Below, piece after piece: positions 32,481-44,570 of a DNA stretch of 64,000 nt. The stretch is from Hermodice carunculata (lineage: Eukaryota > Annelida > Polychaeta > Eunicida > Amphinomidae): assembly GCA_964020975.1 (NCBI GenBank), contig OZ026622.1:59965759-60029758 (forward strand), given 5' to 3'. The notes below the pieces were generated by a model. It did not search any database, was not told the DNA's origin, and saw only the letters and a program-made list of their open reading frames with translations. How positions within the stretch are numbered: the first letter of the stretch is position 1; each line of letters starts with the position of its first letter. A program made the position numbers and the translations under genes.

Positions 32481-34829
32481 TTGTGTGGCTTTACCGATCT
32501 ATCTGTCTTCGTGCAGTGATGTCCACCGTGGATATCGGCGGGTTTTTTTGTTTTTGTTTTTGTTTTTGTTTTTTGTATGTCGTTTTCTTCCCTTTTACTT
32601 TTTAATATGCGAAAGGGATTTACATAGGGCATTGCCATTTTTCCTAATCGTCTTTTTCAAATAACAATATGTTTAAACAAAATAACATCTCTGTTTGTTG
32701 AAGCAAACGGCATTGACAATAGTTATTCTACAGGATAAATGGGTTATGTTCCTTTTCGCAGATTTTTTTCTGTTGTATTAACAGCATAGGGAATTTCTGT
32801 CAGATGAAATTGAAAATATTTTGCTGCGCAGCCGGGATAGAGTTGGGATCTAGTCGAGTTGTCATGCAAAATTATAGTGCAGTACCGGCAAATATTTTGC
32901 CTACGTAGATAGACTCCTAGTGACTCCTTTTGATTATTACATCCCACAGAACGCCAACATCACTTTCGGAATACCGATACTGAGTCTGTCTACGCAGGCA
33001 CGCAAATATCGTTTGTTAGAAATAAAATTAATGAATGGCTGACTTTATGTGATTACACGATACGCATTCTAGGCCTACATGGTAATACGTGTATATCAAC
33101 ACAACACAACAAAACAAGACAAAATGCAATACCAACAGCATGATAATCCAATACAATTCAGTACAATACAAAACATCAATACAACACATTACAAGCTAAG
33201 CAATAAAGTGTCACCTGTTTCAGGGGATGGGGGTTGAGGAAGGGGAATCTCCAGCAAAGTAACGGGGGTGCAGGACCGGGCGCAGCTGCTTTATCTCCGG
33301 AAGGGGGCGACACCACTTAAACAAAAAAAAAAGAAAAGAAAAGAAACAGCTAAACATACACATGATCGTGTAGTAGCATTTACGCGCTCCATTTATGGTG
33401 CTGATTACAGTTCCGAAAATGTTACTATAGAGGCTTGGCGTATTTCTATGCAGTTCTTCCTGAATATTTCAAACATTGCGATTTATGCCAAGTCATGTAA
33501 TTTTATAATAAAGATAAACATACACGTATCGAGGAAAGCTAAATTGACAAAAACATCTCGAATCTTTTGCAAAAGATTTTGCAAAGGTAAATGATAATTT
33601 GTGCAGGAGATTACGAAATGGTATTCATCCTCGATATATTTCACAGGGAGGACATAGCCGTTGATTTGCAGGTACTTTTGTTTGGCCTTTTATGTCTTCC
33701 AGTTTTAACATACAGATTGTAAGCACTTACATGTAACCGCGTGAAAATTTTCGAATGTCAAAATGTGTTACTACTTCTAGATATCTTTCAAACTTTAATT
33801 CAGTTTTAAATACTTTGCGAGTTCGTAGTTTAGAATCGTAACTGTGGCGTAATATTTTGATATTTTTTTTGCCATTGACAATGGAATTTTCTGATATTTT
33901 CACTTTGGGTATTCTGAAAAGAAAATCGCCACAAGATTCACGATCATTCCTAAATTCCTGTGAACTAATTGAATGCAATCCAATTATCTTCCACATATTT
34001 GAACCAAGTTGATTGATTCGTTTCAAACATCTTAACATGGCACCTGTATAAGTATGTTCACAATTCGAAGCCGATTCTTACAAACATATTTCATAAATTT
34101 TAGAGATAGTGGAATTTTCCCAAATTCACCTGCTGCCGCTATGTTAGATGCCTTGCGATGAACTCCAAGGCAGTATTTCGAAACTATAATGTAGAGTTTC
34201 TGAAAATCTCTTTTGAAATTTCCGACAATATTGTCTTGTACCAGGGTTTTCGAGGTTATGCACTGTCAGCTTCCCATATTTCTGATGGACACGGTAAATT
34301 TGGCATTATAACTTTTTCATGTTTATCAAAGAGAGATGAGTGAAATTTCTAATTTGTGTCTCTCAGTATAATGTTCGTTTCAGTCTCACCAGGGCTTTAT
34401 TGGCTTCATTAGGGGGTGTTTTTTGTTTTTTTGTTTTTGTTTTTGTTTTTGTTTTGTTTTTGTTTTGTTTTGTTTTTTTGTCACCAACACTCTGAAATAT
34501 GTACCATTAAAAACATTCATGTATATAACTACAGAGCAATTATGATTGGTAATCAAACACCAATATAACTTATATTTTGTGTCTAAGTTAACAATATATC
34601 AACACTATTTTACACAGATGTGATGTGTCTTCTGATAAATTTATTCCAAGGTGGTCCCAACGACAGCAGATTACACAAATTCTTAATTGTGATCTCCAGT
34701 CATATCATTTTATTTCCCCTTTATTCAATTTATTTTGACAGTTACATTTCTTAAACTAGTATTCATACAAGTAAGAATGCAATTTTTTTGTCGAATAAAC
34801 TAATTTGAATCTTGAATCTCCGACCAAGT
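32481..34829. other. Non-coding DNA with simple repeats
   Basis: T-rich GTTTTT units lie at 32545-32575 and 34418-34483, and CAATA/CAACA-rich degenerate units at 33095-33210. A minus-strand frame (about 34038-33727) ending KFERYLEVVTHFDIRKFSRG vaguely recalls the C-terminal FxxYL...FR block of some LINEs, but the match is too weak to call. Confidence 0.4.
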
Positions 34830-35200
34830 AATAGTTCAGAAAAACATGACCCATGTTCATAAATGTCAAACGCAATATTGACAGCAAAGAGATTCTAGAA
34901 TTACCAAAGCATTATGAAGGAACAAATTTCACTCCTGACTTAAGCAGTTACCAATAAAAGGCAACTGGTGGTTTTAAACCTGTCTGCTCAGCCTTTGAAA
35001 TATTTTTCACTAACTGCAGACTTAAGTGTTTCTCAAACAAGTAAACCTTACCTCTCTGAATCCAAATTTATCACTTCTGCTAAAATTGAAAACAGTCCTT
35101 GTAGGCCTATTACTTTTTGGTTTTCCTGATTTGTCAGTCAGCTGAGTTTGCAGCAAAAGAAGAAAGTAGGCCTTCATCGTGTTTGTAATATTTATGAATC
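34830..35200 (+). repeat. Dispersed repeat, copy 1
   Basis: The run from GAAAAACATGACCCATG through AGCAACTGGTGGTTTTAAAC-like sequence to CAGCTGAGTTTGCAGCAAAA and AAGAAG recurs at 59575-59990 and, in part, at 60063-60250. No open frame is visible. The family is not one I can name. It lies next to the Gypsy fossil here, but not at the other site. Confidence 0.75.
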
Positions 35201-35399
35201 TAGAACAATATAAGACTATTTAAGACCAAATTTAGCGCACACATATAATAGTGCACTGCATAACCCACACTTCATTATAAGGTATTCATCTAACATGTCC
35301 TTAGTCAGGAATGCAGCCTTATGTCTATCTTCTGGTTGAATTGGTACCTGCCACTACGAGGAAGCAATATCGAGACAACTACAAAAGGTGCTGCCCGTT

Positions 35400-36300
35400 A
35401 GCATATCCAAACACCCTTCTTTTTAAGGAAATGGGCAGGCATCCTTGACCGTGGCCTTCTTCAAGTCACAATAATCAATACACCATCTAACACCACACTC
35501 CTTCTTGGACTCAAGCACTGGAGCCACCGCCCACTTTGATGCAGACAGTTGAACAACCTTAGCATCTCTTTTGGCTTTGATGCTTCTCCTCCCCGTCTTG
35601 AAGACCTTTAGGTGTACGTCCAATCCACTGTCTAATAGGCTTCACATTTTGAGTATCTATCCTATGAGTCACCTCAGGAAAGCATCCCATATCTAAGTTA
35701 TGTTGAGGGAAGTTATCATGGGAATCCCATAACCTAATAACAAATATGTGAGCTTATGGTTTTCATCTTCAGTAAGGCTGACACTAGAAAGCTTAAACAG
35801 GGATAGCAGATACTCTGGTTCCTGTGATTATATGTCAGATTCTGTAGACTTTTTAATTACTTGGGAACCTGGTCAAAATACCTCGAACAGTTCTTAATGA
35901 TAGACCAGCAGCTTTAAAACCCAACAGAAAAAGGACTCAAGCATGGCATGTCTCATTATGTGTTTGTTAAATAATTCAAATGCAAGATGTCCTACCTTCG
36001 TGCACCCCAAGCTTTATTGTTTTCATTTTGTGAAGGGTCACCTACAGTGGTACCACTCTGACCACATTCTAACAATGTGGTTTCTTGGGATCTGCACTGA
36101 CATACCTGGCCAATCTAACTGATTGTATGATGATTTGAATCCACCAAGTTTTGAGAACAAAATCATCCATCAAAAAGACACTTATAGTATTTTTTATCCT
36201 GGCTGAGGGTATAGGCATGTCAGAGAAGAGAGTTGCTTTAGTCCATTATTGTGTTTGTGTCTTTTTGTCCAGAACCACTTTCTAAAGGCTCACCCACATC
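35400..36300 (-). pseudogene. Gypsy-type LTR retrotransposon fossil (pol fragment)
   Basis: Minus-strand translation at about 35623-35423 matches the start of the Gypsy (Ty3) reverse transcriptase, with the block WCIDYCDLKKATVKDACPFP. No LTRs were recognised, and the adjoining sequence to about 36300 is only tentatively assigned. It is an old, broken fragment. Confidence 0.6.
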
Positions 36301-36329
36301 ATTTAGGATCGTCCGAAAAGCCTTGTACT

Positions 36330-36611
36330 TTAATGCGCCTTTGGGAAAAAGATTTTCGCCCCTTGTGTCTGCTTAACGACCCTATGTCCCAGCTCATTTA
36401 AGCAAATTACCGCAAAAACATTGGGCCAGTTACTACTGTTAATCGAACAAAAGTTTTCTAATTCATATCTGCACACAACCTGTTCTGGAGAGACCCCGAA
36501 AACTGGGACAGTGTGGTTTCTGGACCGTTGAAAGCAGAGGGGACCATATCCACAACGGCCGGCGTGCAGGTTATGAAATAGTCTAAATTTTTCATCATGC
36601 GTTAGTGACAA
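36330..36611 (-). CDS. Unrecognised short open frame
   Basis: The 93-residue frame starts MSLTHDEKFRLFHNLHAGRC and contains scattered Cys and His without a pattern I know. Composition looks protein-like (few repeats, mixed residues), so an exon of an unidentified gene or transposon is possible. Chance is equally possible. No neighbour supports it. Confidence 0.2.
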   Translation of the reverse strand: MSLTHDEKFRLFHNLHAGRCGYGPLCFQRSRNHTVPVFGVSPEQVVCRYELENFCSINSSNWPNVFAVICLNELGHRVVKQTQGAKIFFPKAH

Positions 36612-36764
36612 CCAGACAGTGTACTGAAAAACAATAAGGCAAAACTTTCATGGAGTTATTTCAACAATTGACTCGGAAATAGGGACAATAAAGAAAAAGG
36701 AACGCAAAGGAACTTTGCCTACTATTACATCTAAAACGACGCCATTAACAGGTAAAAGCTTGGC

Positions 36765-36849
36765 TTGGTATGGCTGAATGGGTACAGCGCTGGATACTTT
36801 CATGCTCCGTTAGTACAGTTTTGCGAGTTCGACTCTCTCCTGTGTCTTT

Positions 36850-36920
<71 letters not shown>
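36765..36920 (+). mobile_element. tRNA-derived SINE with (CTTT)n tail
   Basis: TGGCTGAATGGGTACAGCGC fits an A box and GCGAGTTCGACTCTC fits a B box with a mostly pairing T stem. The spacing between them is that of a long-variable-arm tRNA (Ser/Leu type). The tRNA-like part is followed at 36849-36920 by about 18 CTTT units, the usual SINE arrangement. The acceptor stem is not closed, so it is not a functional tRNA gene. Confidence 0.55.
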
Positions 36921-36921
<1 letters not shown>

Positions 36922-37036
36922 TTCTGTCTGTATCATTTGGTGCGTAAAACCGTTGACATACAAGCTATGCGGCCAGGATTGAAGAAAGAATCAAATTGAG
37001 ATATTTGACGGTTCTATCTCTGTCTGTCTGTCTGTG

Positions 37037-37038
37037 TG

Positions 37039-37125
<87 letters not shown>

Positions 37126-37255
37126 GTCTATCTATCTATCTACATATATATATATATCTGTCTGTCTGCATGTCTAGCTATCTATGTATTGATTATCTGC
37201 GTCTCTCTCTCTCTCTGTATGTATCTATCTATATACCTGTCTATCTATCTATCAT
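37037..37255. repeat. (TATC)n microsatellite and related units
   Basis: About 22 TATC units from 37037, then interrupted TATC, TGTC, CTCT and TA units to about 37255. It produces a spurious repetitive LSIY frame. Confidence 0.95.
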
Positions 37256-37823
37256 CTGCCTGTCTGTGTACTCCATCAACCTTGTGATGCAAAAACAAAA
37301 AACATCATGCATTTCTGGACCAATTAAATATGATGCTAATAATTAAAAGTTAAAAAGATGATATTTATGAGTTTACTTGCATATTATGCAAATGGATTTT
37401 TTATCTGAAAAAATACAGTATGCTAATAATCTAGCTTACCCGAGAGAGAGACATAAAGTGTGACGGCATGACTTGCAGGTTTACCATTAAGCATATCCTG
37501 CACAATTCGCAGACTTAAATCACAAAGAGAAGATACAGATATTATCATTTATAGTATTGCAGTGGGAAAACTTTATCATAAACCTATATAGCCCCCCCCC
37601 ACACACACACACATGCACAGCTCAGTAAATCGCAAATCGACCGAAGCTCAAGTTTGTTTTTTTTTTTTTGGTTTTTGTTGTTTTGTTTTGTCATGAATGT
37701 TTAATAGCTACACGGTACACAACTGCAGGATAAGGCTGCTTCAAATAAAGATGGTTATTCAGTTTTCACGAACTGGACAAATTTTCTTCTACCTAAACTT
37801 ACAGTAAATATAGGAATTGGCAG

Positions 37824-37826
<3 letters not shown>

Positions 37827-37895
<69 letters not shown>

Positions 37896-37896
37896 T
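37827..37896. repeat. (ATT)n microsatellite
   Basis: About 23 ATT/TTA units next to the transposase relic. By position it could be a LINE tail, but no LINE coding sequence adjoins it. Confidence 0.9.
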
Positions 37897-37943
37897 TTAT
37901 AAGTTATAGTACCAGTTATATCCTTATCATCATCATTGTATAA

Positions 37944-38741
37944 TTACGAAAAGGTCCTTTCCATGGAGGGCGAGTAATTACTACCGTTTAGAGTGGGCAT
38001 CAGGCGATTTTGAAACCAGTCGATGAAGGTAGTAGCATTCATCTCGCCATGGTAGTCGCCGTCAGCCTTTTTTGCCTGGAAAACCAGTTCACAGTCATCA
38101 AGCAAACCATATTTATCACAACCAGCATGGAGAACAATGATTCTCTGGCCCCTGTTTGCAGTGATGTTTGGGGGTAGTGGTGCCGAATCAGTCATAGGCT
38201 TGGGATTGTCTGTCGTTTTCCCGGGAAGCTGATCTGTCCATCTGTATGATGCAGTGTGGAACTGGTTAACCCAGGTTTCATCCAGATAGACCACCAGCTA
38301 GCCCTGCCGTAGAAACTCTCGTATCTTCCTGATGTATTCATTTCTTCTTGCTATGGTGGCAGAGTATTCTTAGATTATCTTTTTGATGGTGTTTGTGCTC
38401 CGATACTTGTAGCCAATTTTCTTCAGTATTCTGCATAGAGTCTCTTTACATATAAATATGTCGCTTTCATCTTCCAATGCTTTCTGTGCCCTGAAGATAG
38501 AAGGCAGATTTTTCTCTCGGTATCACCGGTGCATTCGTCGTCTGATTACAGTCATGGAGAAAGAGTCACAGGATGTTGGCTTCTTCTTTCTTACGCTTTT
38601 TCTCTCAAGGGACTTGGAGTCTGTTTCACTGTGTTTGACGACTCTGCTGACGCTGGCCTTCTGTACTCGTCCTGGAAATAACCATGAACAGCATGGATAC
38701 AACGCTTTACATCATTAGACAAGGTTCTCTCACGAGGCATC
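37944..38741 (-). pseudogene. DDE-superfamily (Tc1/IS630-like) transposase relic
   Basis: On the minus strand the gene would start near 38741 with MPRERTLSNDVKRCIHAVHG, an N-terminal opening for this group. The catalytic region at 38294-37944 reads MVYLDETWVNQFHTASYRW (first acidic residue), ANRGQRIIVLHAGCDKYGLL, LVFQAKKADGDYHGEMNA and FIDWFQNRLMPTL. This resembles DDE_3-type transposases of the broad Tc1/mariner/IS630 group with WVNQ and D-Y-H motifs. Stops interrupt the middle, and the second and third catalytic residues lie beyond the preserved end. It is not related closely to the intact Tc1 at 2 kb. No terminal repeats were found. Confidence 0.7.
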
Positions 38742-39059
38742 TTGAAGATATTCAACAGTATTATGTCGTGTTTTATGTCTGAGAACGTAAAGTAATATGT
38801 TAAAACAATCAGAACTGCCCTGAAGGGAGGCTAAGGGTGTGCGTTGTTGGAATGCATGGTCTGTTATGACAAGTGGACTCTGCAGCTAGCACAAGGTATA
38901 TATGTATGTATATAGCTGAGTAAATTCTCTAAATGTCAACTGGCATTAAAAAAAAAATCACCTGTGTTGAAAAACCACTCATTGGCCACATAAGACATGT
39001 ACAACTATAATATAATATACACACACTATCTACTATACAGGACCTGCCTCTCTTGTCCT

Positions 39060-40430
39060 GTTCATACTCTTGTTACTTTACCTGTTATGAGAGATCATAG
39101 GTATGAGATACACTGGCCCCTCTTTTGAGAGACCACCCCTAGTGTAAGTCAAAATGTGGTCTCTCAAAGCAGGAGGGCTTTCATTAGAGACACATTAACA
39201 TGGAAAAGATAGCACAGTATTCTAAGGGAGCGACGGCAGTCTCTCATTGGAGGGATCTCTCAAGACAGGTACTACTGTGCAGCAAAGTGGTCTTTCAAAC
39301 GAGGGTGGTCTCTTAAGACCCACTCTTGAGATACCACTTTAACTAATCCCAAATAATCGTTTTACCATGTTAATTTACCTGTTATGGGAGAGCACCTGTT
39401 TTATGGAGCCATTCAACTTGGCAATGAAAGTGATCTCTCGAGGCAAAGACTAATATTGTATAACATCTGCCATAAGAGACCTCCCTTTCTTGAGAGACCA
39501 CTTTGCTGTTCTTACCATGATCATATACCTCTCATGAGAGACCACCTGTCTGAAAAGACCACTGTTACCTGGGTAATACGGGTGGTCGCTCCAGCAAAGG
39601 TTAGTGTATATTAGTATTTGCATAAGAAACCTCCTTTTTGCCTGACCCAACCTCAATTCCTGTTGTATGTTAATGTAACTGTCATGTGAGACCATCTGTA
39701 AATAAGACCATTTTTAACTGGTAATAAGAAAGGTCTCTCCGGGCAGGAACCAATGTATAGGGGACATCTCCAGTAAGAGACATTTATCTTTTGAGAGACG
39801 ACTTTGTGGGATCCCAAACAATATTTTTTACCTTGTGAATTCACTCGTCACGATAGACTACCTGTCTTATAAGACCACTTTAACTTGGTCATAAGGGAGA
39901 TCTGTCTAGATATGAACTACATGTACTGTACTGCTGTCGATGCAAAAAAAAAAAAATAATGAAACAAAGGCAATCCTTATGGGTGACCAGATAGCAGTTT
40001 CCTAGTAGAAGTGGCCTTTCGTAATCATAGAAGGCATTGTAAAGTATACCTGAATACATAGCAATTCAAGACCGGTATTCTTTCATTAGTGTGGTTCCTT
40101 AAGGCAGGGACTCTGCATGGATTCTGGTATTTAAGACCATCCCTTGTATTCGTCACAAGTTCTTGCACATAGTAGTTGATTTGCACGCTTGTTAAAGTAA
40201 CAATGAAATTTATTGGAAGGGTGGTCTCAAAAATTGAAATGGTCTTTCATGATTAGTGGTCTCTATAGCAGGTGCCAAAAATTGTTAAAAAACTGTTGAA
40301 TGCGGTAAGTTGTCTCATAATTTTTGACAAGGATAAGATCATAATACAATAGTTTCTGCCACGAGGGTCTACTCCATTACCACTGAAAGTGGTCTTATAA
40401 GACAGGTGGCCTCTCTTGATAGGTAGAGTA
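39060..40430. repeat. Degenerate tandem repeat, about 150-bp unit
   Basis: A module of the form TACCTGTYATGAGAGACCAC, followed after a gap by AAGACCACTTTAACTTGG and a GATCTCTC block, recurs near 39081, 39377, 39526, 39673 and 39840, with weaker traces to 40430. Spacing is about 147-167 bp. GGTCTCTC and its complement GAGAGACC appear repeatedly. No coding content. It looks like an old satellite array. Confidence 0.7.
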
Positions 40431-41150
40431 ACATGTGAAGAATATGATTTGGTAAGCTTCCATGGCGTCTTTCAAGAAATAGTTGTATCTTATAACAGGG
40501 TCAAGAAAAGAATCACATCAACCTTTTACCTGCATTATAATCAGCTAGGCACCTTGGGCTATAACCTGCACAAAGTCAATATTCATCTCTGTTTTTTTGG
40601 AATAAAATTCACTATTTTGCACATAAGGCATCACCTGCAAGAAAAGTGTTTCTTTGTCCAGTGTATAGCTGTGGGGAAAAATGTGTAGCTAGGAGCTTTA
40701 TGATGCTAAAACAACTTTTTGTACCTAATTAATGTGAGATCTTTATCACTGTAAAGGCATGAGCTGCTGTAACATGGATCTGCTTGTTACAGTGCTGCCT
40801 TCAGTGGTGACTAACGCTATTGTTCCAAGGCTCACCTTAACGCCTGAGACCAAGGCATATTGAATAGCAAGCGATCCACCTGCTTTATAACTTAGAAAAT
40901 ATGAAGTGACATTTTGTATTCCGTACTCTTTCTTTTGCCGTCAATTTTCACACACCAATAGTAACATGCATAAATGAGATAATTTTAATTGTAATAAATG
41001 CATGTATAAAGATCTTTTTCATAATGACCCTTTGGCTTGCGCACCTAAATAAATGTTGATCAAGAGCACATAATCATAAACAAATTTTCATCTTAATCTC
41101 TTTCTCATAAAAAGTGCGATGTTTTCTTAAATATTGATGTTTTTGTCTTG
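40431..41150. other. Non-coding DNA, nothing recognised
   Basis: A 90-codon frame at 40416-40688 runs out of the satellite and resembles no family. Confidence 0.4.
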
Positions 41151-42247
41151 TCAGACTCAGAATTTTGTTTTCAAAAAATGGTGTTTCAATTTAAATAAAA
41201 AAAATTGAAAATTGCAGCGCACCTTGGTGAAAAGTTAAAAACTAGGAATCCCTAGGAGCCTTCCCTTATGATATAAAAGTATTTTGGTGAGCGGTTTCGG
41301 AGAAGAATTTTTAAAATTTGCCGCCCAAACGGACAAAAATTCATAAAAATCCAAAAATCACCGGAGCATGACCATTTGAACAAACTTGGTAAAGACCCAC
41401 GCAAAGCACATCGCAATCAAGTTTGAAGTGAGTTTCTTGCCGACGGTTCTGGAGAGGAGGTTGAGAATGTAATTGTGAACGGACGGACGCACGACTAAGC
41501 CTCCTAAAAGCTGAGCCTGACTCGCAAGTTAGCTAAGCTACAAAAAGCAATGGGGGGGGGAGGGGTTATTTGTTGATAAAATCGAATAAAGGAAAAATAA
41601 AGGAATCCCCCCCCCCCTGCAAAAAAGCGTTGCTTGATAGAGGCGGATTAAAGAGACACATCGTCTGTGACAAACATTCTGTTTGGTCCGACAGTTGTTG
41701 CTTTTAACAGCACAAAGGAACAAAAAAAATGTTGAGGCAGGGCAAATCTTTAGCAAACATGTGTCTGAGCCGCTACTTGACATAAACAGTGACCCGTTGG
41801 AATGTGGAAAGGTGGCGGGACCACGAAAAAAGACTTGCGTTCCTTAGTACCACTGGCCAGGAAGTATTTGTCTATTCCCGCCACCAGATGTTAAAAATGG
41901 CCATACTTTTTTACTCGAAGTGTTCAATAATCTTTGTCCAAAACATCTGTTAAGGGGAATTTTACACTGGAAATAAAGCCGCAAAACGGCAAACATAAAT
42001 GTAATAAACGACGATGCCTTGCAAAACGGATGGTCTGCGATGCCTGACCACGAAATTTGTTTACGTTTTCTGTTGAAAGGGCCAGGACAAAGTCAAAGAG
42101 CATGAATGGCGTTTGGTCAATGATATGGTGCTAATACGAAGTTATCCCTCCTGTCCTTTGGGTCCCTTGCTTTTACCAAGCATGTCAACAATACAATGCG
42201 TATTGTCCATTTCGCATTAAGTGTAGCAGTGGCACTAGAATCATGGT
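41151..42247. other. Repeat-like DNA with poly-G and poly-C tracts
   Basis: 41260-41530 (GGTTTCGGAGAAG, CCGCCCAAACGGAC, GGACGGACGCACGAC, GACTCGCAAGTTAGC) has the look of a dispersed element common in marine invertebrate genomes; this is recollection, not comparison. G and C runs lie at about 41551-41566 and 41608-41618. The rest shows nothing. Confidence 0.4.
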
Positions 42248-43010
42248 TCATATATCCAGGAAGTTTCCCATGAAGAGGTAAGCATCACGCAACATGTTCA
42301 TCCAACACTGGACAAATACTTTCCGGAGAAATGCCCACAGGGTCTCAATTCTTAGATTGTGATTACTGCTGTCACATATAAAACTTTGTTGTCCTGCATA
42401 TGCGTCTGTGTGTGGTCTAAGAAACATCTGCATTTGTTCTATGCTTCTATTTTCTGCGCTTCCGTCGGCCCTGATTCTCTTGGGGTGCCCATTGCACGTT
42501 TTCACGGTATTTATGTGACACCTTTCATCGAGCCCAGGATCACTATTGGTCATGTGTGCTTCCATCCAAATGATATGTCTTGAAAATCCATCTATGTAGG
42601 AGTTGAGGCAGATTTCATGCGGCTTAAGTTTACCATTTGAATCGATAATATGCCGCATAATTAAACTTGGGTCCTTCATTGAATTATCTTCGGCGTTTTA
42701 GACGCCGTCTCTTTCTTGTGGCCACACGTTGTCCATCAGCAACTGGTGCAGAAGCCTGACAGTTTCCGTGACCATGTTGAATACATTTTAGATGCATTCA
42801 CTTATATCCACGCAATCGGCCAGATCCACGAATTTCTGACAGTACGAACAGAGCAAGGACACTAGAATAGTGCTTTCTCCCAAACAAACCCATTCGCTGC
42901 AGGCGTTTTTTTAACGTGCGATCTGATATAGCATTACATGTATGGGTTTGGGGGAATTTCGTTCCTCTATGGCTACAATGTTTGGTTTCAACGTGACTAG
43001 CCCTACATCT
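42248..43010 (-). pseudogene. Integrase-core-domain fossil (mobile-element type unresolved)
   Basis: Minus-strand translation resembles the integrase core found in many animal genomes: KLKPHEICLNSYIDGFSRHI and IRADGSAENRSIEQMQMFLR at 42679-42248, preceded by an N-terminal part (LQRMGLFGRKHY, MHLKCIQHGHGN) to about 43010. The parent element could be a Ginger-like transposon or a virus-like element. It is treated here as a broken fossil. Confidence 0.6.
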
Positions 43011-43159
43011 CTCTGCCTACTGAACAGAGCTCGAGGGTGTCACATAGGCAACCTCGAAGAAATTAATTTTCACCACAATAACTGACTCTAGTCACGCTTA
43101 TTTAAAGCAGTGTATGTTCTATTCAAATGCTTCAAATGCAAAGCACTTTCTTTCAAGTA

Positions 43160-43331
43160 CAGTAAAACGTCATTATAACGACACTCAGATATCCCACATA
43201 TTCAAAGTAATGACACAAAGTTTCATGGGAAAAGTTTATTTTGTTTGTTTTCGATTCATTTATCTGACATATTCAGTTATCTGACACATTCTTTAAGAAA
43301 CAGATGTGTCATTGTAACAAAGTTTTCACTG
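43160..43331. mobile_element. pogo/Tigger-like MITE
   Basis: The 172-bp segment starts CAGTAAAACGTCATTATAAC and ends in an imperfect inverted copy, ATTGTAACAAAGTTTTCACTG. TA flanks both sides (43158-43159 and 43332-43333). CAGT ends and TA duplication are features of pogo/Tigger elements. There is no coding capacity. Confidence 0.7.
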
Positions 43332-43556
43332 TACCAGCAACATCAGATGTAAAGTAGTAGTTTTTGTTGAAAATTTCTCTGCCTTCATAATGCACCGCGG
43401 AAAGTTCATGACTCAGTCCATAGCTTGGAACTCAAAAAAGAGTTAAGTGAATGCACGTCTCTCCATTTTATTGCTTCGTTACGGAGGAGTATATTGCGTG
43501 TTCACACTTGCTGCTGAACCCTGCAGACAGTCTTATTAATTAGCACTTTTTGATAT

Positions 43557-43615
43557 AAACACACACACATACATACACACTCATACACACACTTACACAC
43601 ACACTCACACACACT

Positions 43616-43681
<66 letters not shown>
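43557..43681. repeat. (CA)n-(TA)n microsatellite
   Basis: Interrupted CA units to about 43635, then about 22 AT units. Alternating purine-pyrimidine throughout. Confidence 0.95.
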
Positions 43682-43686
<5 letters not shown>

Positions 43687-44039
43687 GACAGTCATGGCCA
43701 TTTTAGTAATCTACATCTATTGATAAATAAGCTGTCTTTTGTTGCATTGTCTCCATGGCTAGTGTGTTATTGACTACATCTATGTGTCATGCTTTATATT
43801 AAAAGGTTTTAGTTTTCAGTATTGAAATGGGTGTGCATGATTATCCAGAATCACGTTTTGTTTGTTTGATGTCTAAATGATACCTCACGGCACAAAACAG
43901 GCAGCAAAAATGGAATTACACGTTAAATTTACTATCTTTATCTGGTACCATTTTCAATCGTTTTTCAAAGTTTTATTCTTTATCATTCACGTAGCACAAT
44001 TTTTAATGCTGCAGGTTTTGGCCACTGTTTATCAGATGA

Positions 44040-44570
44040 ATCTACAGCACGTTTATGTAAATTGCAGTCGGCATGGGAGATCAATCTAAAATTAGTATGA
44101 AGATATTTAAGGTTTGAATTTTGTTTGCCCCCCCCCCCCCCACACCTTATTTAAATGAATGAAAACGCTACAAGTTTTGTTCATTGTTGATTTGGTATCA
44201 CTATATCACTCATCTGTAAATTGAAATCGGAATGGCACCTCTATCTCCAATTTTTTTTTTATGATATTCAAGATTTAGATTGTTTGTATTTGCCTAATTT
44301 CCATAACTAAAAATACTAGAGCTTAAGTTCATTGTTATTAGATGCGGCTATAGCACAAACTTATATATGGAATTTAGATTTAGATTGGCACTTCTATCTT
44401 CAATAGTTTTGAAGATATTTGAGATTTAAATTTCGCATAAAGGACTAATTCGCATAAATTAACATGCTATAGTGTTTGTTTATACTTAATTTGGTGCACG
44501 TGTGCTGTAAACCTACAAATTTCAGTCTGATTGGCAACTGTACTTATTGTCTCTACTTAAGCCAAGTGTG
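44040..44570. repeat. Degenerate tandem repeat, about 150-bp unit, four copies
   Basis: A module of AAATTGMARTCGGMATGG, then CTATCTYCAAT, then GATATTTRAGRTTTRAATT recurs at about 44054, 44216, 44370 and 44510. A C run (about 44131-44144) interrupts the first unit. Confidence 0.55.

Noticed and set aside
33727-34038. Possible LINE C-terminus on the minus strand
   Set aside because: Only a vague FxxYL...FR resemblance without zinc motif or neighbouring domains.
36765-36848. Functional tRNA gene
   Set aside because: Box spacing is tRNA-like but no closed acceptor stem; a microsatellite tail follows, as in SINEs.
36996-37346. Repetitive LSIY open frames
   Set aside because: They are translations of the TATC microsatellite.
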